Positions 1 through 9,529 of a stretch of 64,000 bases of DNA are shown one piece after another (position 1 is the stretch's first letter; each line of letters starts with the position of its first letter). Position numbers and translations under genes: made by a program. The DNA comes from Ruegeria arenilitoris (GTDB taxonomy: Bacteria > Pseudomonadota > Alphaproteobacteria > Rhodobacterales > Rhodobacteraceae), in assembly GCF_042675705.1 (NCBI RefSeq), contig NZ_JBHTJJ010000001.1. One strand, given 5' to 3'. The notes under the pieces were generated by a model that saw only the letters and a list, made by a program, of their open reading frames with translations, was not told the DNA's origin and made no database searches.

Positions 1-37
1 TCCGGCGAATATTCTCCTTTAAGTTGTTTTCAGCGTA

Positions 38-1198
38 TCAGCGTCGCGTCAAGTGGGCGGAATAGAAGCCGTCAGTCCCGTGTACAACCTGCCACAATCG
101 GCTGAACGTACATTGCCAATCCGGATGCGACGACAGGAACGTGTCTATGACGCCTCTGTTTTCGACATCCAGCATCGAACAGGTGGCGTAGGCCAATACA
201 CCGCCATCACAGACGAGGGGTGCGGCCGCGTCCAGAATGGACAATTGCGTCTTAGGCAACTGGGTCAATTGCTCGGGCGTCAATGCCCATTTGCCCGCAG
301 GTGCGCGCCGCCACGAGCCGCTCCCGGAACAGGGAGCGTCAGTCAGCACCACGTCAAACGGGTCGTGTTTTACCAAGTCATCTGTCGACAGGATGGTAAT
401 GCGCGCTCCCGCCCGTTGCGCTCGATCAGGAAGGTCACGCATGCGCCCGGGGTTGGCGTCATGGGCGAAGACTTCGACACCGCCGGTGGCGGCCATGGCC
501 AACGCCTTGCCGCCACCCCCGGCACAATAGTCCAGAACCCTCATGCCAGGCCTGAGGTTCAATGCAGCAACGACAGCTTGGCTCGCCGTATCCTGCAACT
601 CGACCAAACCGTCACGATAGCTTTGGGATTGCGAAATCTTCCGGGCACCTTCGACAACTTCAAGCGCTGTCTCGCAGGCCGGGTGCGGCGCAGTGGAAAT
701 CCCTTCCCGCGTCAGCGCGTCCACCGCCTCTTGCAAGCTCGTGCGGGCCAAATTGACCCGCAGGTGAACCGGAGCGCGCGATTGCAGCGCGGCGGCGGCC
801 TCTGTGGCATTTTCACCAAGCGACCGCTCGAAAACCGGCCAAAGCCACTCGGGAACGTCAAACTGCTCGGCTTCCGTTTCGAATAGGCGACCGACCTCGT
901 CCGCCGTGACGGGGTCTGGGGCGTGACGATCTCCGGTGAACAGATCGCCCGGGTCCTGACCCTGCGACCGCAGAGCGCCCAGCATCAGGCCTCGCCCCGT
1001 CCTTGCACCGCCGATCGCAGCGTAAGACCGAAGATGCCGAAGCGCGTCAAAGACATGGTCGCGGATCGCTGCCCTGTCCTTCGATCCGGCAAAACGGCTG
1101 CGCCGCGCCCAGCCCGTCAACGCTTTTTCGGCGGGGGTTCCGCCCAGAATATCGTCTAGGATTTCGATAGCGGCCTGAACGCGCGCGCCTGGGGTCAT
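38..1198 (-). CDS. RsmB-family (NOL1/NOP2/Sun) RNA cytosine-5 methyltransferase
   Basis: A 386-residue SAM-dependent RNA methyltransferase, likely modifying rRNA cytosine C5 in the cytoplasm. The N-terminal ~140 residues form a helical NusB-like region. The catalytic domain shows the SAM-binding motif VLDYCAGGGGKAL, the motif IV block DAPCSGSGSWRR with one reactive Cys, and YATCSML with the second Cys; the two-cysteine mechanism is typical of the RsmB/RsmF family. Length is a little short of E. coli RsmB (about 430). The gene lies 28 bp downstream of guaB on the same strand, so it may share its transcript. The exact rRNA position modified cannot be read from sequence, so no gene symbol is assigned. 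Confidence 0.88.
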   Translation of the reverse strand: MTPGARVQAAIEILDDILGGTPAEKALTGWARRSRFAGSKDRAAIRDHVFDALRHLRSYAAIGGARTGRGLMLGALRSQGQDPGDLFTGDRHAPDPVTADEVGRLFETEAEQFDVPEWLWPVFERSLGENATEAAAALQSRAPVHLRVNLARTSLQEAVDALTREGISTAPHPACETALEVVEGARKISQSQSYRDGLVELQDTASQAVVAALNLRPGMRVLDYCAGGGGKALAMAATGGVEVFAHDANPGRMRDLPDRAQRAGARITILSTDDLVKHDPFDVVLTDAPCSGSGSWRRAPAGKWALTPEQLTQLPKTQLSILDAAAPLVCDGGVLAYATCSMLDVENRGVIDTFLSSHPDWQCTFSRLWQVVHGTDGFYSAHLTRR

Positions 1199-1226
1199 GT
1201 CGAGGTCCTGAGTCCGACGGAAACCG

Positions 1227-2675
1227 TCACATCACGCGATAGTTGGGGCTTTCGCGTGTGATCTGTACGTCATGCACGTGGCTTTCCTTCAGACCCGCTC
1301 CGGTAATCTTCACGAACTGACAATTGCGGCGCATTTCATCAACGGTCGCGCAGCCGGTATAGCCCATGGCCGCGCGCAGACCGCCGACCAACTGGTGCAC
1401 GACGGCGCTGGCCGAGCCTTTGTAGGGCACCTGTCCCTCGATCCCCTCGGGCACCAGCTTGTCATTGGCAGCGTCCTTCTGGAAATAGCGGTCGGCCGAG
1501 CCGCGCGCCATCGCGCCCAGGCTGCCCATGCCGCGATAGGACTTGAACGAGCGGCCCTGGTACAGAATAACCTCGCCCGGGCTTTCGTCAGTGCCCGCGA
1601 TCATCGAGCCAACCATGGCACAGGACGCACCCGCCGCGATAGCCTTGGCGAAATCGCCCGAGAACTTGATGCCGCCATCGGCGATTACCGGCACGTCACC
1701 AGCCGCAGCCGAGCAATCCATGATTGCCGTCAACTGAGGCACGCCGACACCGGCCACCATGCGCGTGGTGCAGATCGAGCCCGGCCCGATCCCGACCTTC
1801 ACCGCATCGGCACCGGCGTCGATCAGAGCTTTGGTCGCGTCGCCCGTTGCTACGTTACCGGCGATGATCTGCACTTCATTCGACAGGGACTTGATCCGCT
1901 TCACCGCGTCAAGCACTCCTTGGGAATGACCGTGCGCCGTGTCGACCACGATGATGTCGACACCAGAGTCGACCAGCTGCTCGGATCGTTCAAAACCGGC
2001 ATCGCCAACAGACGTTGCCGCCGCGACACGCAGTCGGCCCAAACCGTCCTTGCAGGCCGTGGGGTTCAGCACCGCTTGTTCCGTGTCTTTCAGTGTCAGC
2101 AGACCGGTCAGCTTGCCGTTGGCATCCACGACCAGCAGCTTTTCGATCCGGCGGGCCTTCATCAGGCTGATGGCCTCGTCCCGGTCGGCCGGTTCTTGCA
2201 GCATGGCCAGGTTGTCCGAGGTCATCATCGCGCGGATCGGCTGGTCGTCCGAGGTAGCGAAACGCATGTCGCGGTTGGTCACGATGCCAACGACGCGGCC
2301 TTCTTCATCCACCACCGGGAAACCGGTGAAGTTGTAGCGCTCGACCAAGGCCTTGGCATCGGCCAGCGTCTGATCGGCGCGCAGGGTGACGGGGTTGTAG
2401 ACGATGCCGGATTCGAACCGCTTGACCCGGCGCACCTCGCGGGCCTGTTCCTCGACTGTCAGGTTCTTGTGAATCACCCCGATGCCGCCGGCCTGCGCCA
2501 TGGCGATGGCCATGCGCGCCTCGGTCACCGTGTCCATGGCCGAGCTGAGCAGCGGTATGTTCATGGTGATCTCACGCGTCACGCGCGTGGACGTGTCTGC
2601 CGCTGCCGGCAGCACCGACGAGGCCGCCGGAACCAAAAGAACGTCATCAAAGGTGAGTGCCTCACGAATCTGCAT
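1227..2675 (-). CDS. guaB: Inosine-5'-monophosphate dehydrogenase
   Basis: A 482-residue IMP dehydrogenase that oxidises IMP to XMP with NAD+, the committed step of GMP synthesis. The N-terminus EALTFDDVLLVPA is the family signature. Two CBS domains lie at roughly residues 95-205 inside the TIM barrel. The catalytic loop GIGPGSICTTRMVAGVG carries the nucleophilic Cys, and the C-terminal YRGMGSLGAM flap region is intact. Length is normal. It is divergent from the ASKHA gene at 2891 across a 215-bp intergenic region that should hold both promoters; I see no riboswitch fold there. Confidence 0.97.
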   Translation of the reverse strand: MQIREALTFDDVLLVPAASSVLPAAADTSTRVTREITMNIPLLSSAMDTVTEARMAIAMAQAGGIGVIHKNLTVEEQAREVRRVKRFESGIVYNPVTLRADQTLADAKALVERYNFTGFPVVDEEGRVVGIVTNRDMRFATSDDQPIRAMMTSDNLAMLQEPADRDEAISLMKARRIEKLLVVDANGKLTGLLTLKDTEQAVLNPTACKDGLGRLRVAAATSVGDAGFERSEQLVDSGVDIIVVDTAHGHSQGVLDAVKRIKSLSNEVQIIAGNVATGDATKALIDAGADAVKVGIGPGSICTTRMVAGVGVPQLTAIMDCSAAAGDVPVIADGGIKFSGDFAKAIAAGASCAMVGSMIAGTDESPGEVILYQGRSFKSYRGMGSLGAMARGSADRYFQKDAANDKLVPEGIEGQVPYKGSASAVVHQLVGGLRAAMGYTGCATVDEMRRNCQFVKITGAGLKESHVHDVQITRESPNYRVM

Positions 2676-2890
2676 CTGTTAACCCCATGCAAAACCCCGT
2701 TTGGCGGTGACCCTATTACATGGTTTCGACCAAAGGAAAAGCCCTTGGCCCAACTTGTTCGCCCACAAACCGCCGTGATGGCGCGGAAAACGACGCAAGC
2801 CGCGCAAAACCTGCCGCGGATTGGCCTTTCCCTTTGCCGCGAAACCCATATCTTGCCGCCATATGCGCGAACACCAAAAAGGCATCCGTC

Positions 2891-4933
2891 ATGACCACCG
2901 ATCCCCTTGTCGTCTTTACCCCTTCGGGCAAACGCGGACATTTCCCCGTTGGCACTCCGATCCTGACGGCGGCCCGGCAGCTGGGGGTCGATCTGGATTC
3001 GGTCTGCGGTGGGCGCGGGATCTGCTCGAAATGCCAGATCACGCCCAGCTATGGCGAGTTTCCCAAACACGGCGTCACGGTCCGCGAAGACGCGCTGAGC
3101 GAATGGAACGCGGTCGAGCAGCGCTATGACGACAAGCGCGGGTTGAAACCAGGCCGTCGGTTGGGCTGTCAGGCCACCGTTCAAGGCGACGTGGTGATCG
3201 ACGTCCCACCCGAAAGCCAGGTTCACCGCCAGGTGGTGCGCAAGGCCGCCGCCGCGCGCGCCATCACCATGGACCCGGCCACGCGCCTTTATTTCGTAGT
3301 GGTCGAAGAACCGGACATGCACTCGCCCACTGGCGATCTGGAACGGCTGGAGCGCGCCCTGCGCGAGCAGTGGCAGATCGACGCCGTCACCGCCGACCTG
3401 TCGCTTCTGTCCAAACTGCAGCCGACCCTGCGCAAGGGCAAGTGGGAGGTCACGGTCGCCCTGCACAAGGGCCACAAGGACAGCGTGGCGCGCATCGTCG
3501 AAATTTGGCCCGGCCTGCACGAAGGCGGGCTGTACGGGCTGGCCATCGACCTCGGCTCGACCACCATCGCCGCGCATCTTACCGATCTGGACACCGGCGA
3601 GGTCAAGGCCTCCTCCGGCCTGATGAACCCGCAGATCCGGTTCGGCGAGGACCTCATGAGCCGCGTCTCGTACGCGATGATGAACCCCGGCGGTGATCAG
3701 GAAATGACCCGGGCCGTGCGCGAGGCGATCAACGATCTGGTCACCTCGATCGCTGAGGAGGCCGGGATCGACCCGGCCCTGATCGTGGAAACCGTGTTCG
3801 TCTGCAACCCGGTGATGCACCACCTGCTGTTAGGCCTCGATCCGGTCGAACTGGGCCAGGCACCGTTCGCGCTGGCCACGTCCGAAAGCGTCTCTTTGCC
3901 CGCGCGCGAGATGGATCTGACCACGATGAACCCCCGCGCGCAAGTCTACATCTTGCCCTGCATCGCGGGCCATGTGGGGGCCGACTGCGCCGCCGTGGCG
4001 CTAAGCGAAGAGCCGGGCAAGTCGCAGGACCTGGTTTTGATCGTGGACGTCGGCACCAATGCCGAGATTCTGCTGGGCAACACGACCCGCGTGCTGGCTT
4101 GTTCCTCGCCCACCGGACCGGCTTTCGAAGGTGCGCAGATCAGCTCGGGCCAGCGTGCCGCGCCCGGCGCGATCGAGCGCATTCAAATCGACCCCGTGAC
4201 CAAGGAACCCCGGTTCCGGGTGATCGGCTCGGACAAGTGGTCGGACGAAGACGGGTTCGAGGCCGACATCGCCACCACCGGCATTACCGGCATCTGCGGG
4301 TCGGGCATCATCGAGGCGGTGGCGGAAATGCGCATGGCCGGCCTGCTGGACGAGAGCGGCCTGATCGGCTCGGCCGAACAGACCGGCACCAGCCGCTGCA
4401 TCCCCGAGGGCCGCACTCATTCCTACCTGATCCATGACGCCAGCGCCGAAGGTGGCCCGCGTATCACCGTGACCCAAGGCGACATACGGGCAATCCAGCT
4501 GGCGAAATCCGCGCTCTATGCCGGGGCGCGACTGCTGATGGACGAGATGGGCGTGGACAAGGTGGATCGCGTGGTGCTGGCCGGGGCGTTCGGCGCTCAT
4601 ATCTCGACCAAACACGCGATGGTTCTGGGCATGATCCCCGACGCGCCGCTGGACAAGGTCCAAAGCGCTGGCAACGCCGCCGGTACCGGCGCGCGCATCG
4701 CGCTGTGCAACATCGCCGCCCGGGCCGAGATCGAACGTGTGGTGCGCGAGATCACCAAGGTCGAAACCGCGATCGAGCCGAAATTTCAGGAGCATTTCGT
4801 GGCCGCCAACGCGATCCCGCACAAGACCGATCCGTTCCCGGAACTGGCCAAGATCGTCACCCTGCCCACCCCGTCTTTTAACACCGGAGGCGACACGGAA
4901 AAAACTGGCCGTCGTCGCCGCAGAAAGGCATAG
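2891..4933 (+). CDS. 2Fe-2S/ASKHA reductive activator of corrinoid proteins (RACo-like, DUF4445)
   Basis: A 680-residue protein that should reductively reactivate a corrinoid methyltransferase partner using ATP. The N-terminal ~100 residues are a ferredoxin-like domain with CGGRGICSKC and a later conserved Cys (RLGCQA), giving a 2Fe-2S site. From about residue 215 an ASKHA ATPase core starts with AIDLGSTTIAAHLTD. The start at 2891 is preferred over an in-frame ATG at 2720 because family proteins begin just before the ferredoxin domain and the extra 57 residues look non-coding. The C-terminus ends in an arginine-rich tail (GRRRRRKA). No corrinoid protein is adjacent; the matching methyltetrahydrofolate genes lie at 29.6-31.9 kb. 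In other roseobacters these families usually cluster (known); that they cooperate here is inference. Confidence 0.85.
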   Translation: MTTDPLVVFTPSGKRGHFPVGTPILTAARQLGVDLDSVCGGRGICSKCQITPSYGEFPKHGVTVREDALSEWNAVEQRYDDKRGLKPGRRLGCQATVQGDVVIDVPPESQVHRQVVRKAAAARAITMDPATRLYFVVVEEPDMHSPTGDLERLERALREQWQIDAVTADLSLLSKLQPTLRKGKWEVTVALHKGHKDSVARIVEIWPGLHEGGLYGLAIDLGSTTIAAHLTDLDTGEVKASSGLMNPQIRFGEDLMSRVSYAMMNPGGDQEMTRAVREAINDLVTSIAEEAGIDPALIVETVFVCNPVMHHLLLGLDPVELGQAPFALATSESVSLPAREMDLTTMNPRAQVYILPCIAGHVGADCAAVALSEEPGKSQDLVLIVDVGTNAEILLGNTTRVLACSSPTGPAFEGAQISSGQRAAPGAIERIQIDPVTKEPRFRVIGSDKWSDEDGFEADIATTGITGICGSGIIEAVAEMRMAGLLDESGLIGSAEQTGTSRCIPEGRTHSYLIHDASAEGGPRITVTQGDIRAIQLAKSALYAGARLLMDEMGVDKVDRVVLAGAFGAHISTKHAMVLGMIPDAPLDKVQSAGNAAGTGARIALCNIAARAEIERVVREITKVETAIEPKFQEHFVAANAIPHKTDPFPELAKIVTLPTPSFNTGGDTEKTGRRRRRKA

Positions 4934-4957
4934 TCCGAAAAACTGCGGAGGACCCCC

Positions 4958-5815
4958 ATGCAAACAGCAAACGAAGATCAGGCTGAATACTGGGGCAACT
5001 CCGAATCCGGCACCAAGTGGCTGACTTTTGAGGACAAACTGGACCACATGCTGGCCCCGGTTCTGGACCTCGTTCTGGAACAGGCCGAACTGGAACCCGG
5101 AATGCGCGTGCTGGACATCGGCTGCGGGACCGGCGCCAGCACCATCGCGGCCGCCCAGCGTGTCGGACCGCAGGGCCATGTTCTTGGCGGCGACATTTCT
5201 GAGCCGTTCCTCAACCGAGCGCGGGAAAGGGCCTTGTCCGCGGGTGTTGAAAACGTCGATTTCCAATGCGTCGACGCTCAGGTCGCCCCGTTCCCCGTGG
5301 GCGCGTTCGACGCTGCAATATCGCGCTTCGGTGTCATGTTCTTCCAGGATTCGGTTGCGGCGTTCGCCAACATCTCAAAGGCTCTGGCGCCCGGCGGTCG
5401 GATGACCTTTGCCGCGTGGGGACCGCTGGCCGACAATCCCTGGTTCAGGATCCCCCACATGGCCGCCACATCGCATCTGGGCCACCCACCAAAACATGGT
5501 CGCTACGCACCCGGGCCACTGGCCTTTCATGACGTCGATCATGTGACCGGGATGATGGCAACGGCAGGTTTGGACGACATCTTCGCCAACCCTGTAAGCC
5601 TCCGACTGCCGGGGCTTGGATCGGTGGAGGCCACCGCCGAGCTTTGCACCCGGGTCGGACCGGCGGCGCGCGTCATTGCGCATTTTGAAGGCGACGAGGC
5701 CGACGAACGAAAAATCCAGAGCGCCGTGGCCCAGGAGTTTTCGAGTTTTCAAACGGCAGATGGGTTTGGCATCCCGGCAGTCATCAACGTCTTTCAGGCC
5801 CGCAAGCCCTCCTGA
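4958..5815 (+). CDS. Class I SAM-dependent methyltransferase
   Basis: A 285-residue methyltransferase with the SAM-binding motif VLDIGCGTGASTIAAAQRV near residue 50, an acidic second-strand motif (GGDISEPFL) and the core signature AAISRFGVMFFQD. It resembles the UbiE/Coq5-like type 11 group, but the substrate cannot be deduced. The start has a GGAGG element about 8 nt upstream. It follows the ASKHA gene by 24 bp and is probably cotranscribed, which could hint at a one-carbon role, though this is weak. It is followed by a 261-bp AT-rich intergenic region. Confidence 0.8.
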   Translation: MQTANEDQAEYWGNSESGTKWLTFEDKLDHMLAPVLDLVLEQAELEPGMRVLDIGCGTGASTIAAAQRVGPQGHVLGGDISEPFLNRARERALSAGVENVDFQCVDAQVAPFPVGAFDAAISRFGVMFFQDSVAAFANISKALAPGGRMTFAAWGPLADNPWFRIPHMAATSHLGHPPKHGRYAPGPLAFHDVDHVTGMMATAGLDDIFANPVSLRLPGLGSVEATAELCTRVGPAARVIAHFEGDEADERKIQSAVAQEFSSFQTADGFGIPAVINVFQARKPS

Positions 5816-6076
5816 CACACCAGATCGTGTCGCCCTTGGCCAATCATACCCGCTGACCGGTATTGTTTCCGATCGTCAACTCTTTGCAGCCTTTTGAGCC
5901 TAATTGTCTGCGTTTTTACCAGTGTTTTTCTCACCATCCGAAAACTTAATAAGATTCTTGGTGATTTTTGCGTAAAAATCGTAAAATATGAATGTATTGG
6001 GCAGAGTAATTCAAATCTACAGAAGCCGCTAAACCGGCTCGCTTTAGTGAGTAAGACGTTTACCAGTTGGTGCTAT

Positions 6077-6922
6077 ATGGACAGGGGGATGGGCCGTGCA
6101 GGTGCGTGGCTACCGAACACGCAACACACACGCGCATTGATCAATTTCATTCAGTGGAGCCAGGGCGGAGTGGTTCTGGACGCTGCGTTGACCGAAGTTG
6201 TCAACGCGTTTGGAGCCGATTGCGGTACCCTCAGCCGTGTCTGGCTCAATAAAGTTGGCAGCCGAGTAGCTGCGCGCGCAGATACCCGTGACACGACAAT
6301 AAGCCGGCCGCTTTTCCTTTCCTTCACGAATGACGTGATTGGTCCGTTTGCGAGCAAGCCAAAGAAAGGCGTCGTCTTCAGCCTCAAGGATCACGGGAAA
6401 CCCGTAAACGAGTTTTCTGCCGTTGTTCTGGACTGGATCTCGCACCGCAAGCTGCACGACATCCTGTTCGTCTGTCTCGACAACCAAGGCTGCGAAATCG
6501 ATTTTCTGGAGCTGCATTTCGCCAAAGGCCTCGAACCCGGCTGGCGCGAAGCGATAGAGACAGTCGCACCCGAAATTTCCGAAATCTACCGCAACAGACG
6601 CGCCGGTCTGATTACCGAAGCAATTTCCCGCCAATCCGTAACGACCATCCAAAGGGCGGTGAATGACGCGCCGCTGATGAGCCTCGAAAACCCAGCGGGC
6701 CTGACACGGGCCGAATGGCGGGTCTGCGTTCTGATTTCCCGGGGACTGTCGCAACAGTCCATTGGATCCGAGCTCGAGATTGGTCCGGCGACTGTGAGAA
6801 CGCATCTCAAGCATATCTACGGCAAGACAGGAATGGAGAACTTCCACATGTTGGCCAGACGGCTGGTTTCGATCGAAGAACGCGAAGCCTTGCACGGCAG
6901 ACACAATCAGGCACGCGCATGA
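6077..6922 (+). CDS. LuxR-type transcriptional regulator next to the tad locus
   Basis: A regulator of about 281 residues. The C-terminal ~60 residues are a GerE/LuxR helix-turn-helix (LTRAEWRVCVLISRGLSQQS...PATVRTHLKHIYGKTG). The N-terminal ~200 residues are an unassigned sensory-like region without a clear autoinducer-binding or receiver signature. The reading frame stays open back to 5894, but that stretch is AT-rich and does not look coding; ATG 6077 and ATG 6089 are the realistic starts and neither has a strong RBS. The stop overlaps the prepilin peptidase start by 4 bp (ATGA), so the two are translationally coupled. This makes it a candidate regulator of the tad genes transcribed toward it. 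Confidence 0.8.
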   Translation: MDRGMGRAGAWLPNTQHTRALINFIQWSQGGVVLDAALTEVVNAFGADCGTLSRVWLNKVGSRVAARADTRDTTISRPLFLSFTNDVIGPFASKPKKGVVFSLKDHGKPVNEFSAVVLDWISHRKLHDILFVCLDNQGCEIDFLELHFAKGLEPGWREAIETVAPEISEIYRNRRAGLITEAISRQSVTTIQRAVNDAPLMSLENPAGLTRAEWRVCVLISRGLSQQSIGSELEIGPATVRTHLKHIYGKTGMENFHMLARRLVSIEEREALHGRHNQARA

Positions 6923-7413
6923 TGATTGATCTGCCTTGGCATAATTGGGTACCTCTGTGGTTGATGGTGCCGCTGTTTGTGGCGGTGGCGTGGACGGACC
7001 TAACCGAATACCGGATACCGAACCTGTACTGCCTGATAGGGGTTGCCCTGTTTCTGGTCGGGTCCCCTGCCCTCGGCTTGCATGAAGTTGGATTGCGATT
7101 GATCGCCGCCGGGCTTTGCTTTGGGATCTGTTTTGCCCTTTTCGCCGCCGGTTGGTTGGGGGGCGGAGACGCCAAAATGCTACCGGTGGTCTTTCTGGCG
7201 ATACCGACCCAAGCCCTTTCGACATACATGCTGCTGCTATCTGCCGCGATGGCGTTTGGACTGACCAGCCTGACCTTGCTGCGCCTGTTCGTCCGACAAC
7301 CGACAGGAAGGCTTGCAGCGACGCTCAGCGGACGCGAGTTTCCTCTTGGGATTGCCATAGGCCTTTCAAGCCTGATCCTGGCCGGCTGGTCGATGCTGCT
7401 TTACAGCGCCTGA
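6919..7413 (+). CDS. Type IV (A24) prepilin peptidase, TadV/CpaA-like
   Basis: A 164-residue integral-membrane aspartyl protease that would cleave the leader of the Flp pilin and of TadE/F-like pseudopilins at the inner membrane. It shows the two catalytic aspartate motifs, WTDLTEYRIPN near residue 27 and GGGDAKM near residue 80, separated by hydrophobic helices. Length matches the short CpaA/TadV class without the N-terminal methyltransferase domain. ATG 6919 is chosen because it overlaps the LuxR stop (ATGA); ATG 6922 directly follows. It converges on tadC with a 74-bp gap. Confidence 0.88.
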   Translation: MMIDLPWHNWVPLWLMVPLFVAVAWTDLTEYRIPNLYCLIGVALFLVGSPALGLHEVGLRLIAAGLCFGICFALFAAGWLGGGDAKMLPVVFLAIPTQALSTYMLLLSAAMAFGLTSLTLLRLFVRQPTGRLAATLSGREFPLGIAIGLSSLILAGWSMLLYSA

Positions 7414-7487
7414 AAGAGCGTGACCCAACCGGGAACGCAAGGTTGACCTCGTGCAGACCCGGGAGCGCCGCACCTACAAAAACAGCG

Positions 7488-8474
7488 TCATTTCACGAAG
7501 GTTTCGACGTATCGAATGATGATCGGTGCAAGGATCAGCCCAGCGATCGAGGGCAACATCAGGCTCGCCATGACGGCGGACATCTGCACCGGCAGCTTGT
7601 TGGCTTTTTCCTGCGCGCGAAGCTCTCTCAGTTCGCGCATTTCTTCGGAATACGTAGTCAAGGCAGCCGACAACGGGACACCGAACCGGGACGACTGGAG
7701 GACGACGCTCACGAACGAACTCATTTCGTCGATGCCCGTCCGGCGCGCCATTCTCATCAACGCGACTTCACGGTCGCGCCCGGCCTGAATCTCGCTCAGG
7801 GCAATCAGGATTTCCTCGGACATTTCGGGCGATACAGTCTGCATTTCCACTGCAACTTTGAGAAGCGCCTGGTCAAAGCCCATTCCCGCCTCGATCCCAA
7901 TCTGGAGCAAGTCCAGCATGTTCGGGAACGCGTTTTCCATCCGACGTTTACGCTCCTTGATCCGGGCGCTCATCCAAAGTTGGGGGATGAAGAACCCGAT
8001 GCCGCAGAGGATGCCAAGGTTCCGCAATATCTGAAATGAATTCAGACCAGACACATAATCGTTGATCGTGGCGCCGATATTGGACGAAGGCTGCCACGAC
8101 ATGAGGACGAGAAAGACAAGCGGCAGAAACGTCGCCAAGCCCAAACGGATCAGATAGAAATTGGCGATTGCATTCCGGCCGCGAAACCCCGAGCGCGCAA
8201 GCACTTGGCCAACTTCGAACCGGACACTTGCATCACTGGGTATAAGTGCGGCGCTCAGCCCGGTCGGTGTGTCGCCCTCCACCTTTTCCGGCACAAGACG
8301 TGCAAGGCTCTGGCCCCTTGTTCGTTTGGGAAGCATCCGTTCGGCCGCTGTAGACCGATCGCCGAGCGACGATGATATCCCAAAGAACGCAACGATCGCG
8401 CCGGCGGCAACAAAGCCCAAGATCATGAGTTGGGAAAAAAGACCAGTGACGAGTACCGAGTTCACGATTTCCAT
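7488..8474 (-). CDS. tadC: Tad pilus inner-membrane protein TadC
   Basis: A 328-residue type II secretion F (GspF-like) membrane protein, one of the two inner-membrane platform proteins of the tad/Flp machine. It has an N-terminal membrane segment, a second pair in the middle, the cytoplasmic F domain (LLQIGIEAGMGFDQALLKVA...) and a C-terminal hairpin. A strong GGGAGGG RBS precedes the ATG. It is 15 bp downstream of tadB and is the last gene of the leftward tad operon. The downstream lipoprotein gene tadD found in many tad loci is absent. Confidence 0.9.
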   Translation of the reverse strand: MEIVNSVLVTGLFSQLMILGFVAAGAIVAFFGISSSLGDRSTAAERMLPKRTRGQSLARLVPEKVEGDTPTGLSAALIPSDASVRFEVGQVLARSGFRGRNAIANFYLIRLGLATFLPLVFLVLMSWQPSSNIGATINDYVSGLNSFQILRNLGILCGIGFFIPQLWMSARIKERKRRMENAFPNMLDLLQIGIEAGMGFDQALLKVAVEMQTVSPEMSEEILIALSEIQAGRDREVALMRMARRTGIDEMSSFVSVVLQSSRFGVPLSAALTTYSEEMRELRELRAQEKANKLPVQMSAVMASLMLPSIAGLILAPIIIRYVETFVK

Positions 8475-8489
8475 TTCGACAACCCTCCC

Positions 8490-9518
8490 TCAGATCCGGA
8501 AATTGACAAGCTTGAACAAAACGATGGCATTCAGAACGATGGCCGCAGAAATGACGCTCATGACGGGCCAGAAAATCGGGTATTGCACCACGCTTCCGTA
8601 ATAGTCCGGCGTCATGACCGTCATCACGAGGGCAATCCCGACGGGAATGAACGACAGGATATAGGCGGTCATCCGACCCTCGGCAGAAATGGCCTTGATC
8701 TTGCGCCGTAAGGACATGCGGGCACGGATGACGCGCGCCAATGTCCGCAGAATGCCGGCCAGATCGCCGCCAGTGCCGTGCTGCATCGTCAGCGCGACCG
8801 AGAGGTATTGGATATCCTCTTCATCTACTCGGTCTGCCATGTTGCGAATGGCGGTCGTTAACTCTTCTCCGTAAGCGACTTGGTCCACGACCAGACCGAA
8901 TTCAGTTCCGATCGGATCGGGCATTTCGTTTGCCACGCTCTGCAAGGTCGTGTTCAACGGATGTCCGACCTTCAACCCACGCGACATCAGGTCCAACGCA
9001 TCCGGCAACTGCTTGATCAGCGCAGCCTTGCGCCGTCTGAGGTTGGCGCCAAGGTAGACCAACGGAGCCAACAGGAAGCACACAGCGCTCACGGGTATTA
9101 CCGTCAGTGGGTTGGCCACCAATGAGCCTCCTGTCGCCGAAACCAGAAAAGCACCCCCACAACCCAACAGGAACATTTCCGGCACCATGTTCAGGCCCGA
9201 TGCCGCAAGGGCACCCGGCAAGTCGCCGACCAGCGGAAACGACTTCATGAGTGGTTTGCTCTCCCGCGGCTTGAGCAATTCCAGAACGTCCTCGCCAGTC
9301 TTTCCCTGGTTCAGCATCTGGATGCGCCGGTTTATCGCCTCTTCCCGGTTTTCTCCGCGCTTCAAAAGCTGACGGACCCCTTCGAAGGCAATCAGTGCGC
9401 CGAGGAATATCAAGAGTGACAGGACAAAGCGGACATCGTATCCGCCCACTTCCATCTCTGGTCCGATCAACGAGTCTATGCTGTGCGTCGAAAAGAAGGA
9501 TCTGAGATCTTCCAACAT
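8490..9518 (-). CDS. tadB: Tad pilus inner-membrane protein TadB
   Basis: A 342-residue type II secretion F-family protein, the paralogous partner of TadC. One N-terminal and two central membrane segments precede the GspF cytoplasmic domain (LPDALDLMSRGLKVGHPLNTTLQ), and two more helices close the protein. It sits between cpaF/tadA (11 bp upstream) and tadC (15 bp downstream), in the usual order. TadB and TadC together form the platform on which the ATPase drives pilin polymerisation (known for the family). Confidence 0.9.
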   Translation of the reverse strand: MLEDLRSFFSTHSIDSLIGPEMEVGGYDVRFVLSLLIFLGALIAFEGVRQLLKRGENREEAINRRIQMLNQGKTGEDVLELLKPRESKPLMKSFPLVGDLPGALAASGLNMVPEMFLLGCGGAFLVSATGGSLVANPLTVIPVSAVCFLLAPLVYLGANLRRRKAALIKQLPDALDLMSRGLKVGHPLNTTLQSVANEMPDPIGTEFGLVVDQVAYGEELTTAIRNMADRVDEEDIQYLSVALTMQHGTGGDLAGILRTLARVIRARMSLRRKIKAISAEGRMTAYILSFIPVGIALVMTVMTPDYYGSVVQYPIFWPVMSVISAAIVLNAIVLFKLVNFRI

Positions 9519-9529
9519 GGCTGGGTCCC

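Noticed and set aside
1272..2894. 540-residue rightward ORF opposite guaB
   Set aside because: A shadow frame of the high-GC guaB gene, rich in His/Arg/Gln with no domain.
5894..6076. N-terminal extension of the LuxR regulator
   Set aside because: AT-rich, low-complexity residues (FTSVFLTIRKLNKI) without family support; more likely promoter and leader.
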